A stretch of 20,979 nucleotides of DNA from a virus: positions 1 to 20,979 of IMG/VR virus record IMGVR_UViG_3300049489_000375. One strand, written 5' to 3'. How positions within the stretch are numbered: position 1 is the first letter of the stretch; every line of letters begins with the position of its first letter. Under the pieces are notes generated by a model. That model was not told where the DNA came from, did no database searches, and saw only the letters and a list, made by a program, of their open reading frames with translations. A program made the translations under genes and the position numbers. This document shows, one piece after another, positions 4,293 through 9,457 of the stretch.

Positions 4293-4368
4293 TGTGCTCC
4301 CTCTCATTCAGAATGAACATCACGATACCGCCAACTATCAACCCACAACAAAGACCTGCAATGAACAT
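4279..4368 (-). CDS. 29-residue single-span membrane peptide
   Basis: The ATG at 4368 has GGGAG 7 nt upstream. The frame encodes 29 residues. FIAGLCCGLIVGGIVMFIL (residues 2-20) is an uninterrupted hydrophobic segment long enough to cross a membrane, followed by the charged tail NEREHNEYE. The stop (TGA, 4279-4281) lies inside the next gene, which starts at 4292. Small hydrophobic phage peptides include holin-like, superinfection-exclusion and host-membrane-targeting proteins. Nothing here chooses among these. It is short, so chance is possible, but the ribosome site, operon position and overlap support it. Confidence 0.55.
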   Translation of the reverse strand: MFIAGLCCGLIVGGIVMFILNEREHNEYE

Positions 4369-4379
4369 CGTCTACTCCC

Positions 4380-4402
4380 GCCTCCCCCCTTACGGGGGAG
4401 GC
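4380..4402 (-). other. Intercistronic C/G hairpin
   Basis: A 9-bp GCCTCCCCC/GGGGGAGGC stem with a 5-nt loop starts 15 nt after the stop of the gene at 4417-4731 and 11 nt before the membrane-peptide start. No U tract follows. Confidence 0.6.
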
Positions 4403-4416
4403 TTATCCTATTGCGA

Positions 4417-4731
4417 CTATCGAATGTAACCCGCGTCTCTGTCGCCCCAAAATGCATCGCTGCATCCGGCGGCACGATACGCTCCGTATTCTTCCATCAT
4501 GCGGAGGTGAGACTCGCCATCGTCACTATGTCCAGCGTATTCGTCTACGTCACCAACTGCATCAGGATTGTTCTCGTAAGCATACCCCTCGCAAGAGGTA
4601 CAGTACTTTTCCCCTCTCACATCGCTCCCATTGCTCTTGACTACCTGCAAGTACTTTTCACAGGTTCGGACCATCTCGCCACAGCAGACACATTTGACCC
4701 ATTTGGTCGCTTCTCGTGTTTCGATATGCAT
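4417..4731 (-). CDS. Zinc-ribbon hypothetical protein
   Basis: I chose the ATG at 4731 (AAGG with a 9-nt spacer) over an in-frame start at 4776, which lies beneath the upstream hairpin. The product is 104 residues, starting MHIETREATKWVKCVCCGEM. Cysteines in KCVCCGEMVRTC (about residues 14-25) and YCTSC (about 43-47) form a probable two-half zinc ribbon. The C-terminal half is acidic (DAVGDVDEYAGHSDDGESH) and ends in a Tyr/Asp-rich tail. Such proteins often contact nucleic acid or act as adaptors. The role is unknown. It is the third gene of the 5362-4131 operon. Confidence 0.75.
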   Translation of the reverse strand: MHIETREATKWVKCVCCGEMVRTCEKYLQVVKSNGSDVRGEKYCTSCEGYAYENNPDAVGDVDEYAGHSDDGESHLRMMEEYGAYRAAGCSDAFWGDRDAGYIR

Positions 4732-4763
4732 TGTACTATACCTTACTCGAAAGACCCTTGACC

Positions 4764-4790
4764 CAAGCCCCCCCACAGCGGGGGGGCTTG
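4764..4790 (-). other. Intercistronic C/G hairpin with ACAGC loop
   Basis: An 11-bp CAAGCCCCCCC/GGGGGGGCTTG stem with loop ACAGC starts 13 nt after the stop of the gene at 4803-4988. On the minus strand it is followed by GGTCAAG, not a U tract. It is very similar to the hairpin at 5025-5051. Confidence 0.65.
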
Positions 4791-4802
4791 TCTGACCATC
4801 TA

Positions 4803-4988
4803 CTAGACCAATACGCGGGGGTTGACTATGTTAGCACGGCGGAAAGACCGCCATCCGTTCTCCGTCATGAGCCGCCACCCCCAATCATGTTCCTCGCGAA
4901 CCTCGCCACGATAGGTCTTTGTTTCACCACTCATTGTGGTGTACTCGAATTCGACCCACGTTTCGACTTGCAGTGTAACCGTTGCCAT
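4803..4988 (-). CDS. Small hypothetical protein, paralogue of the gene at 3004-3201
   Basis: The ATG at 4988 starts a 61-residue protein (MATVTLQVETWVEFEYT...). It matches the product of 3004-3201 at 48 of the first 56 residues, with conservative changes such as Ile/Val, Lys/Arg and Glu/Asp, so both copies appear to be under selection. The ribosome site is weaker here (AGGGTGAAGCG before ATG). It lies second in the 5362-4131 operon, flanked on both sides by ACAGC-loop hairpins. The function is not recognised. Confidence 0.8.
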   Translation of the reverse strand: MATVTLQVETWVEFEYTTMSGETKTYRGEVREEHDWGWRLMTENGWRSFRRANIVNPRVLV

Positions 4989-5024
4989 CGCTTCACCCTA
5001 CCTGATTAGGAAGTACACTTGACC

Positions 5025-5051
5025 CAAGGCCCCCCACAGCGGGGGGCCTTG
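5025..5051 (-). other. Intercistronic C/G hairpin with ACAGC loop
   Basis: An 11-bp CAAGGCCCCCC/GGGGGGCCTTG stem with loop ACAGC starts 12 nt after the stop of the gene at 5063-5362. The same GGTCAAG follows on the minus strand as at 4764, and there is no U tract. Confidence 0.65.
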
Positions 5052-5062
5052 ACCTGATCAGA

Positions 5063-5362
5063 CTACACTTCGAAAGCCGAAATTTCGGCTTCCGAATGCT
5101 CGTCATAGAACCGAGCCAGATCTGCGACCCTCCCTTTGGTCCCTGGCTCAAAAGTAGTGATTCCGGCTTTGATGCTATCCTCGAAAGGCCGGACCCGCTT
5201 GCCAACTTTACGTTTTCGAATTGTCCACAATGGGAGGTTACAATCATTGAAAGCATACGGTTCTTCGATATATCGTACCTTCACTCCCTTCGGCTTGTTT
5301 GTTGGACTGCAATCTACATTGAACATGCTCGCCAACTCAAGAGCAGTAAACCTTTCGACCAT
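5063..5362 (-). CDS. Hypothetical 99-residue protein, first gene of operon
   Basis: The ATG at 5362 is preceded by AAAGGG with a 7-nt spacer. The product begins MVERFTALELASMFNVDCSP. It has a basic middle (WTIRKRKVGKRVRPFEDSIK) and an acidic C-terminus (FYDEHSEAEISAFEV). The N-terminal segment could be a short helix-turn-helix, and the basic stretch would suit nucleic-acid binding, but no family is recognised. A -10-like TATAAT lies at 5412-5407 without a good -35. It heads a five-gene operon ending at 4131. Confidence 0.7.
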   Translation of the reverse strand: MVERFTALELASMFNVDCSPTNKPKGVKVRYIEEPYAFNDCNLPLWTIRKRKVGKRVRPFEDSIKAGITTFEPGTKGRVADLARFYDEHSEAEISAFEV

Positions 5363-5449
5363 CGTGCGACCCTTTCCGGTTTAACGTATCGACCAGCCCC
5401 GCCAGCATTATATAGGCAATCTGGCCCGATTCCGAATATTTTTTTTCGT

Positions 5450-5482
5450 GTCGTAAACCCTTATGGCATAAGGAGTTGCGAT
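5450..5482 (-). repeat. 33-bp dyad repeat, inverted copy
   Basis: Read on the minus strand this matches the copies at 5551 and 5615, and the sequence TCCTTATGCCATAAGG is shared in form. Its core CCTTAT-GCC-ATAAGG is a perfect dyad. It could be an operator, recombination site or origin element. Confidence 0.6.
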
Positions 5483-5550
5483 CACGCATGATATATCTAG
5501 CAATTGCCCCCACTTCTGGATTCCAGATCGGGGCCGATGGGTGCCGAATC

Positions 5551-5583
5551 GTCGTAAGTCGTTATATATCAAGGGTTTATGAT
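5551..5583 (+). repeat. 33-bp dyad repeat, direct copy 1
   Basis: The copy begins GTCGTAAGTCGTTATATATC and continues AAGGGTTTAT. It differs from the copy at 5615-5647 at only a few positions, and the copies start 64 bp apart. Confidence 0.65.
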
Positions 5584-5614
5584 CCCGCTCTTATGGGGGG
5601 GCGTTCTGGCTCAA

Positions 5615-5647
5615 GTCGTAAGTCCTTATATATCAAGGGTTTACGTC
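5615..5647 (+). repeat. 33-bp dyad repeat, direct copy 2
   Basis: The copy begins GTCGTAAGTCCTTATATATC and continues AAGGGTTTACG. CCTTA and AAGG form the inner arms of the dyad, and CGTAA and TTTACG form the outer arms. Confidence 0.65.
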
Positions 5648-5847
5648 AATCGGTTCGATGCCCCCCGTATTCGTTTTTTGGCACACCCCTAGGGTAATAA
5701 CGGCGGAAACTCCGCCCCTATCGGTATTTTTGGGGAGGGGTGGCATTCTATTTTAGGGTCGCGTGGGGTCGCGCCGCGCCCTGAAAAGATAAGGTCGTTC
5801 AAACATAACGCCGACTTTCAAAAATGAATGTCCCACCCAAACCACCG

Positions 5848-6135
5848 TCATCGCTGCATGTGAACATTAAAGCTTTGACGAGATGCCTCTGTCACAGCAA
5901 GTCCCGGCTGATCCCTATTATCAGAAATATATTCTCTGACAACTTCCTCTTGCTCCAATTGAACCTCAAGTAGCTCCATCTCATTATCTACTAATTTTTC
6001 ACGCAGTTTCTTAACGCCCCGAACATAATTTTTAATTTTATCAATACGCTTCTCAGTTGGCTTATTGCAGGCAAATTCGCCATTATATCTAGCTACTAAG
6101 TTCTTACGACGACGCTCTTTTTCTGATTTTTTCAT
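5848..6135 (-). CDS. Hypothetical basic/coiled-coil protein, divergent to the packaging operon
   Basis: I take the ATG at 6135, which has AAGGA 7 nt upstream. A TTG at 6159 in the same frame is a weaker alternative. The product is 95 residues. The first 45 are strongly basic (KKSEKERRRKNLVARY), followed by a probable coiled coil (about residues 35-75, LREKLVDNEMELLEVQLEQEE). The fold is not recognised. It is the only leftward gene next to the rightward operon and has its own promoter, whose spacer and start region carry palindromes, so it may be regulated or be a regulator. This role is inference. Confidence 0.7.
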   Translation of the reverse strand: MKKSEKERRRKNLVARYNGEFACNKPTEKRIDKIKNYVRGVKKLREKLVDNEMELLEVQLEQEEVVREYISDNRDQPGLAVTEASRQSFNVHMQR

Positions 6136-6189
6136 TTTTTGGTCCTTATCTTTAGACAAAACCTTATAGTTGCCCCAATATATAGTATA

Positions 6190-6204
6190 GGAACACAGTG
6201 TTCC
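6190..6204. promoter_or_regulatory. Palindromic operator candidate
   Basis: GGAACACAGTGTTCC is a perfect 7-bp inverted repeat around one base. It lies just downstream of the leftward -10 (6210-6215), so a bound protein would block that promoter. A minus-strand TATACT (6189-6184) abuts it. Confidence 0.6.
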
Positions 6205-6209
6205 ACACT

Positions 6210-6238
6210 ATTATACCCTGGTATATGCCAGGAGTCAA
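6210..6238 (-). promoter_or_regulatory. Leftward sigma-70-type promoter with palindrome in spacer
   Basis: The minus strand has TTGACT (6238-6233), a 17-bp spacer and TATAAT (6215-6210). The spacer is mostly CCTGGCATATACCAGG, a 16-bp palindrome with a single mismatched pair (6218-6233). It would transcribe the gene at 5848-6135. The same interval holds the ribosome site of the rightward gene at 6252, so both directions could be controlled here. Confidence 0.65.
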
Positions 6239-6251
6239 GGAGAAAATTATT

Positions 6252-6422
6252 ATGGTCCAAAAAATTTCCGCAGAACTCTCCGTCGTGGCAGCCACGCCGG
6301 AACTTGCAAAAGCAGTTGCTTGCGACTTAGAGCTTGCAGACGGTGACTTAGAAGAACTATTAAAGAAAGCTGAAGCCGATGAACGAAATAGTCCTAAAGA
6401 CGATACAAAAAGTGTGTCATAA
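6252..6422 (+). CDS. Hypothetical 56-residue acidic protein, first gene of packaging operon
   Basis: The ATG at 6252 is preceded by AAGGAG with a 9-nt spacer. A GTG at 6198 in frame lies inside the operator palindrome and is unlikely. The product begins MVQKISAELSVVAATPELAK, and its second half is acidic (LELADGDLEELLKKAEADE). The family is not recognised. The last 44 nt overlap the sigma-like gene at 6379 in another frame, which suggests coupled translation. Confidence 0.65.
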   Translation: MVQKISAELSVVAATPELAKAVACDLELADGDLEELLKKAEADERNSPKDDTKSVS

Positions 6423-6945
6423 ATTAGCGCCCAAATACGTGTTTGGCTTCTACTCGATAGAGGATATCGAGCAAGAAGCCTTTATATTAGCGTTAACAGC
6501 ATTGCCTTATTTTAATCCCGAACTTTCGGCACTAGAAACATTTCTATACGTACATCTTAATAATAAACTAAAAACATTTAAGCGCGACCATTATCTCCGA
6601 AAGGATTTTACGTGCGCCTATTGTCACCGGAATGATCCAGAGTGCGAATATTGCCAGAAAAGAGAGTGGAAACACGCCGCAAAGAAACACATCATGGAAC
6701 CAATTGATATAGACAATGTGAACGGTGATGTGGAACGCAACATGTATGAGGACGCAGATTTTCTGGCCGACGTAGAATTGCAGGAACTCCTTTCTATTAT
6801 AAATAAGGAACTTCCACTTAATTTACGAGAAGACTATTTGAAGATGACAGAAGGTTTTCCTATACCCAAGCAAAAGAAACAAGCGATAGAACAAAGTATC
6901 TGTGGAATTTTAGAGGATAGTGGGTATCTATATGAGCGAAAATAA
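6379..6945 (+). CDS. Divergent sigma-70-family-like factor with zinc knuckle
   Basis: The 188-residue product resembles small phage sigma factors. YSIEDIEQEAFILALTALPY (25-44), with FNPELSALETFL and LNNKLKTFKRDH after it, has the pattern of sigma region 2 (a D-x-x-Q-E-x-F helix, then an N-x-L/K-x-F-K-R-D helix). CAYCHRNDPECEYC (C79, C82, C89, C92) is a probable zinc-binding insert. The C-terminal 45 residues (LPLNLREDYLKMTEGFPIP..AIEQSICGIL) look like a reduced region 4. Family membership is inferred from pattern. The likely role is directing RNA polymerase to phage promoters, and the three AAAAYGGAGTATAATA motifs are candidate targets. It overlaps both neighbours. Confidence 0.6.
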   Translation: MNEIVLKTIQKVCHKLAPKYVFGFYSIEDIEQEAFILALTALPYFNPELSALETFLYVHLNNKLKTFKRDHYLRKDFTCAYCHRNDPECEYCQKREWKHAAKKHIMEPIDIDNVNGDVERNMYEDADFLADVELQELLSIINKELPLNLREDYLKMTEGFPIPKQKKQAIEQSICGILEDSGYLYERK

Positions 6946-7726
6946 GCGCGGTCCTTGGTCTGCTGACGAGAAACAATACATAGCTGCAAACTGCGGAAAG
7001 ATGACCGCATTAGAAATATCTAAACATCTACAAAGAAATACCGAAGCAGTTGCCACGTATATAAAAAAGAATCATGCTAACTCCTTCACCGAAACTGCCA
7101 GAGGTGCAGAATATGATATAAGGAATAGTCCTGTATGGGCAGACCTAGAACGCCAATTTTCCAAGGACGAGTTGAATATGTTCCTCTTTCATTGGGGGCG
7201 AATAATCAGCCAGTTCCGAGATGACGTATATCCCACCGAAGAAATGCAGGTTGTAGACACAATCAAGCTTGAGCTATTAATGAACCGATGCTTAAGCCAA
7301 CAACAAAATTGCATGGAGACAATAAGGGCTTTAGAAAATCAACTCCTTTTTGAGCGCGGACAAGAACAAAAAAACGCCGCCGAGATCGGTAATCTGGAGA
7401 GACAGATTGCTATTTTGCGCGCCGCACAAGAGAGTTTGAACACTGACTATCAGAACATGTTAAAAAAGAAGAACGATATTCTGAAGGAGATGAAGGCGAC
7501 CAGAGATGCCCGTATTAAACACCTGGAGTCAAATCGTAATAACGTTTATGCCTTAATAAAACAAATCGTGGAAAATAAGCAGATGCGCACTCGTTTGGGT
7601 CTTGAGATGGAGAAGATGCGGCTAGCCGCAAACGCCGAGTATGAACGCCTCTCTGAGTATCATATCTACGCAGACGGCAAAGCGGACCAACCATTTCTAA
7701 CACCGGAGAATGTGAATGATGAATAA
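6932..7726 (+). CDS. HTH/coiled-coil protein, candidate small terminase subunit
   Basis: The ATG at 6932 gives 264 residues. A GTG at 6920 is in frame but its ribosome site is too close. The first 50 residues (GPWSADEKQYIAANCGKMTALEISKHLQRNTEAVATYIKKN) have the spacing of a Myb/SANT- or HTH-type DNA-binding domain. Residues about 110-240 are mostly coiled coil, with heptads of L, I and M and many K/E. An N-terminal HTH plus coiled-coil oligomerisation region upstream of the large terminase matches small terminases in general architecture. No direct family match is claimed, and a transcription regulator is also possible. It overlaps the sigma-like gene by 14 nt. Confidence 0.6.
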   Translation: MSENKRGPWSADEKQYIAANCGKMTALEISKHLQRNTEAVATYIKKNHANSFTETARGAEYDIRNSPVWADLERQFSKDELNMFLFHWGRIISQFRDDVYPTEEMQVVDTIKLELLMNRCLSQQQNCMETIRALENQLLFERGQEQKNAAEIGNLERQIAILRAAQESLNTDYQNMLKKKNDILKEMKATRDARIKHLESNRNNVYALIKQIVENKQMRTRLGLEMEKMRLAANAEYERLSEYHIYADGKADQPFLTPENVNDE

Positions 7727-8069
7727 GGAAATTTTACAAAAAGGTATTGATCAGAATTTATTGGTTTTTGATCAAGATGGTGCAGAAAATAAATTAACTA
7801 CTAGACTATCGGGACTAATGATAGATGTTTGTTTGTTAAATTATAATAAGAGATTAACAGATATTTATGTGCCGACAACCATGCTGGTTCCAGATTATGA
7901 AACATCTGCCGGATTAACTGTACATCGAGAGGTTGGATTAAATCAGGATGGCGAATTACTTAAATACTATTTGGACCAGCATAACTGTCTATATTTGACT
8001 GGCAATCATAAAAATCTAGTTGTGGCAACAGGGCCAGATGGCGCTGTATTATTAGGGAGCGTAGCATGA
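7716..8069 (+). CDS. Hypothetical 117-residue phage protein
   Basis: The ATG at 7716 has GGAG 7 nt upstream. A second ATG follows directly at 7719. The start overlaps the end of the previous gene by 11 nt. The product begins MMNKEILQKGIDQNLLVFDQ, is mixed in composition and probably alpha/beta, and ends GPDGAVLLGSVA. There are no cysteine clusters, membrane segments or catalytic motifs that I recognise. The base composition is AT-rich, like the downstream genes. Confidence 0.8.
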   Translation: MMNKEILQKGIDQNLLVFDQDGAENKLTTRLSGLMIDVCLLNYNKRLTDIYVPTTMLVPDYETSAGLTVHREVGLNQDGELLKYYLDQHNCLYLTGNHKNLVVATGPDGAVLLGSVA

Positions 8070-8311
8070 GCAATCGAAGAATAACAACAAACAAAGTTAA
8101 TCGTATATTAATCAATGGTGTGGAGCCGACTAATACTAAAGTAATCGAATTTTCAAGCAATTTTACTTTCGATCAATGTTTTTGTTCATGCTCACTGAGA
8201 CATCCATATCCATATCATTTAGTTGGCACGCATTGGACTACTGTAGAAGAACACTATCCAGATTGCCCAAACGCTGATCCTAAAAGATTTGTTGATATAG
8301 TAAGGGACTAA
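8066..8311 (+). CDS. Hypothetical 81-residue Cys/His-rich protein
   Basis: ATGA overlaps the previous stop, and GGGAG precedes the ATG at 8066 by 6 nt. The product contains CFCSCSLRHPYPYH (about 38-51) and HYPDCPN (about 63-69), so Cys and His residues could hold one metal ion. It is otherwise unrecognised. It lies in the tightly packed packaging operon. Confidence 0.75.
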   Translation: MSNRRITTNKVNRILINGVEPTNTKVIEFSSNFTFDQCFCSCSLRHPYPYHLVGTHWTTVEEHYPDCPNADPKRFVDIVRD

Positions 8312-8312
8312 A

Positions 8313-8522
8313 ATGATGCATAGTACTAAACGATTATATTTTCCAGACGCCGTAGAACCAGATACTCAGTATGATAAATACCCTATACTAATACCGCAAT
8401 TTACTAAAGCTGAACACGAACAAATAAAACCTATACCACCTATAACTATGGAAATGAGAATGAGTGAAGCCTGGGATCAATTCATCGCCCAAAAGAGAGA
8501 CAACTATTATCATGGCCTATAA
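8313..8522 (+). CDS. Hypothetical 69-residue protein
   Basis: The ATG at 8313 has AGGGA 5 nt upstream and lies 1 nt after the previous stop. The product begins MMHSTKRLYFPDAVEPDTQY. It is rich in Pro and Tyr in its first half and charged at the C-terminus, with no recognisable domain. The end overlaps the HNH gene start (8512) by 11 nt. Confidence 0.75.
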   Translation: MMHSTKRLYFPDAVEPDTQYDKYPILIPQFTKAEHEQIKPIPPITMEMRMSEAWDQFIAQKRDNYYHGL

Positions 8523-8778
8523 AAAAAGATTAGATCCCGACTATCAAGATTTTCGCCGCAAAGTTTTAAGACGGGATAAATATACCTGTCAAATGCCGAA
8601 CTGTGGTAAAAAACACTCACTAGTAATTCATCATATTATACCCTATGCAAAATGCTATGCTTTGAGGACCGATGTGAACAATGGTATCACGCTATGTAAA
8701 GCTTGCCATAAATGCACATTTCGAAAGGAACAAATGTACGCACATCTTTTTCTTACTATTATAAATGGAAATACATAA
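8512..8778 (+). CDS. HNH endonuclease
   Basis: The ATG at 8512 gives 88 residues (MAYKKRLDPDYQDFRRKVLR...). The HNH signature is complete: YTCQMPNC (C26, C31), VIHHIIPY (H40, H41), NNGITLC (N56/N57), and C62-x2-C65-H66. HNH proteins cut DNA with a metal ion. In many tailed phages a small HNH nuclease encoded near the terminase is needed for packaging (as HK97 gp74). The position four genes after the HTH protein and upstream of the large terminase fits that role. It could instead be a free-standing homing-type enzyme, although its place in an overlapping operon argues against a recent insertion. Confidence 0.85.
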   Translation: MAYKKRLDPDYQDFRRKVLRRDKYTCQMPNCGKKHSLVIHHIIPYAKCYALRTDVNNGITLCKACHKCTFRKEQMYAHLFLTIINGNT

Positions 8779-8960
8779 TGAAACTGCGACGTGCTAGAAT
8801 TGAGTTAGATTATGATGAACTAAAAGTTTTATGTCACCATTATGCTATAGATAAGGAAGAACCCACTATGGTTGAAATTAATGGTAAAGAATATCCAGCA
8901 ATACTACATGTGGAAAAAACAAATGGTTCATTTTTTATAAAATTGGATATATGTAGATGA
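8778..8960 (+). CDS. Hypothetical 60-residue protein
   Basis: The ATG at 8778 shares its A with the stop of the HNH gene (TAATG) and has GGAAA upstream. The product begins MKLRRARIELDYDELKVLCH and contains VEINGKEYPAILHVEKTNGSFFIKLDI, a beta-rich segment suggesting a small barrel or sheet. The family is not recognised. It is translationally coupled on both sides. Confidence 0.75.
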   Translation: MKLRRARIELDYDELKVLCHHYAIDKEEPTMVEINGKEYPAILHVEKTNGSFFIKLDICR

Positions 8961-9457
8961 TTATATTACAAGATACTAAAGAAAAGTTGCCCTGGAATCT
9001 TACTGCCTATGGTCAATGCGACGAACAACGCGAAGCGCATTTACTTGAGGGGGACTACACTCTTGCTGACTATCCTCTTTTAATAGCGATTGAGCGCAAG
9101 CGCAATACTAGCGAGATTGCTATGAATCTGGGTCGTAAATTTAAACAATTTCAGGCCGAAATGGATAGATTACAACAATACCGTTTCAGGTATGTGCTAT
9201 GTGAATTTTTTGAACCAGAAGTAGCAAATTATCCACACTCTAGTAAGTTACCACAAGCAGTCAAGGCCCAAGTTCGTGTCAATGGTAAGTTTTTACTATC
9301 AAGAATAAGTTATCTACAAGATACATATGGTATAGAATTTATTTATTGCGGCAATCGTAAAGCCGCGATGACTAAAGCGATGGAGTTATTAATAAATGCA
9401 GAAAATATCGTCAGAAAAGAGAGAGTTGACACAGAGCGAAGCCGCAGCGATAATTAA
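8957..9457 (+). CDS. ERCC4-type structure-specific nuclease
   Basis: The 166-residue product matches the ERCC4 (XPF/Mus81) nuclease domain pattern. It has an early Asp in LQDTKEKLPW (D6), LLEGDYTLADY with G32-D33-Y34, and the core IERKR (45-49) followed by NTSEIAMNLG. The family core is ERK-x3-D. Here the Asp position is replaced within TSE, so one metal ligand may be supplied by Glu53. Family enzymes cut flap or branched DNA. Next to the terminase it may trim branched replication intermediates before packaging, as T4 gp49 does in a different fold. This role is inference. The start overlaps the previous gene by 4 nt, and the end overlaps terminase by 62 nt. Confidence 0.75.
   Translation: MIILQDTKEKLPWNLTAYGQCDEQREAHLLEGDYTLADYPLLIAIERKRNTSEIAMNLGRKFKQFQAEMDRLQQYRFRYVLCEFFEPEVANYPHSSKLPQAVKAQVRVNGKFLLSRISYLQDTYGIEFIYCGNRKAAMTKAMELLINAENIVRKERVDTERSRSDN

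Larger units (their letters stand above)
5363..5847. other. Non-coding region between accessory operon and packaging module
   Basis: The stretch holds a TATAAT-like -10 (5407-5412) for the leftward operon, an A/T tract at 5438-5446, and three copies of a 33-bp dyad repeat (5450, 5551, 5615). Further on is a GC-rich segment (5745-5785) with no clear feature. Open frames crossing it lack ribosome sites and run through the repeats. The visibly AT-richer composition begins after it. Confidence 0.55.

Noticed and set aside
4276-4761. 161-codon rightward open frame
   Set aside because: It is antisense to the zinc-ribbon gene and the small genes beside it, and crosses their hairpins. The leftward frames have ribosome sites.
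5096-5491. 131-codon rightward open frame
   Set aside because: It is antisense to the 5063-5362 gene, ends in the dyad-repeat region and has no ribosome site.
5476-5697. 73-codon rightward frame across the dyad repeats
   Set aside because: It has no ribosome site or promoter, and the coding stretch is made of repeat copies.
7515-7703. 62-codon leftward frame
   Set aside because: It lies wholly within the HTH/coiled-coil gene and has no independent signals.
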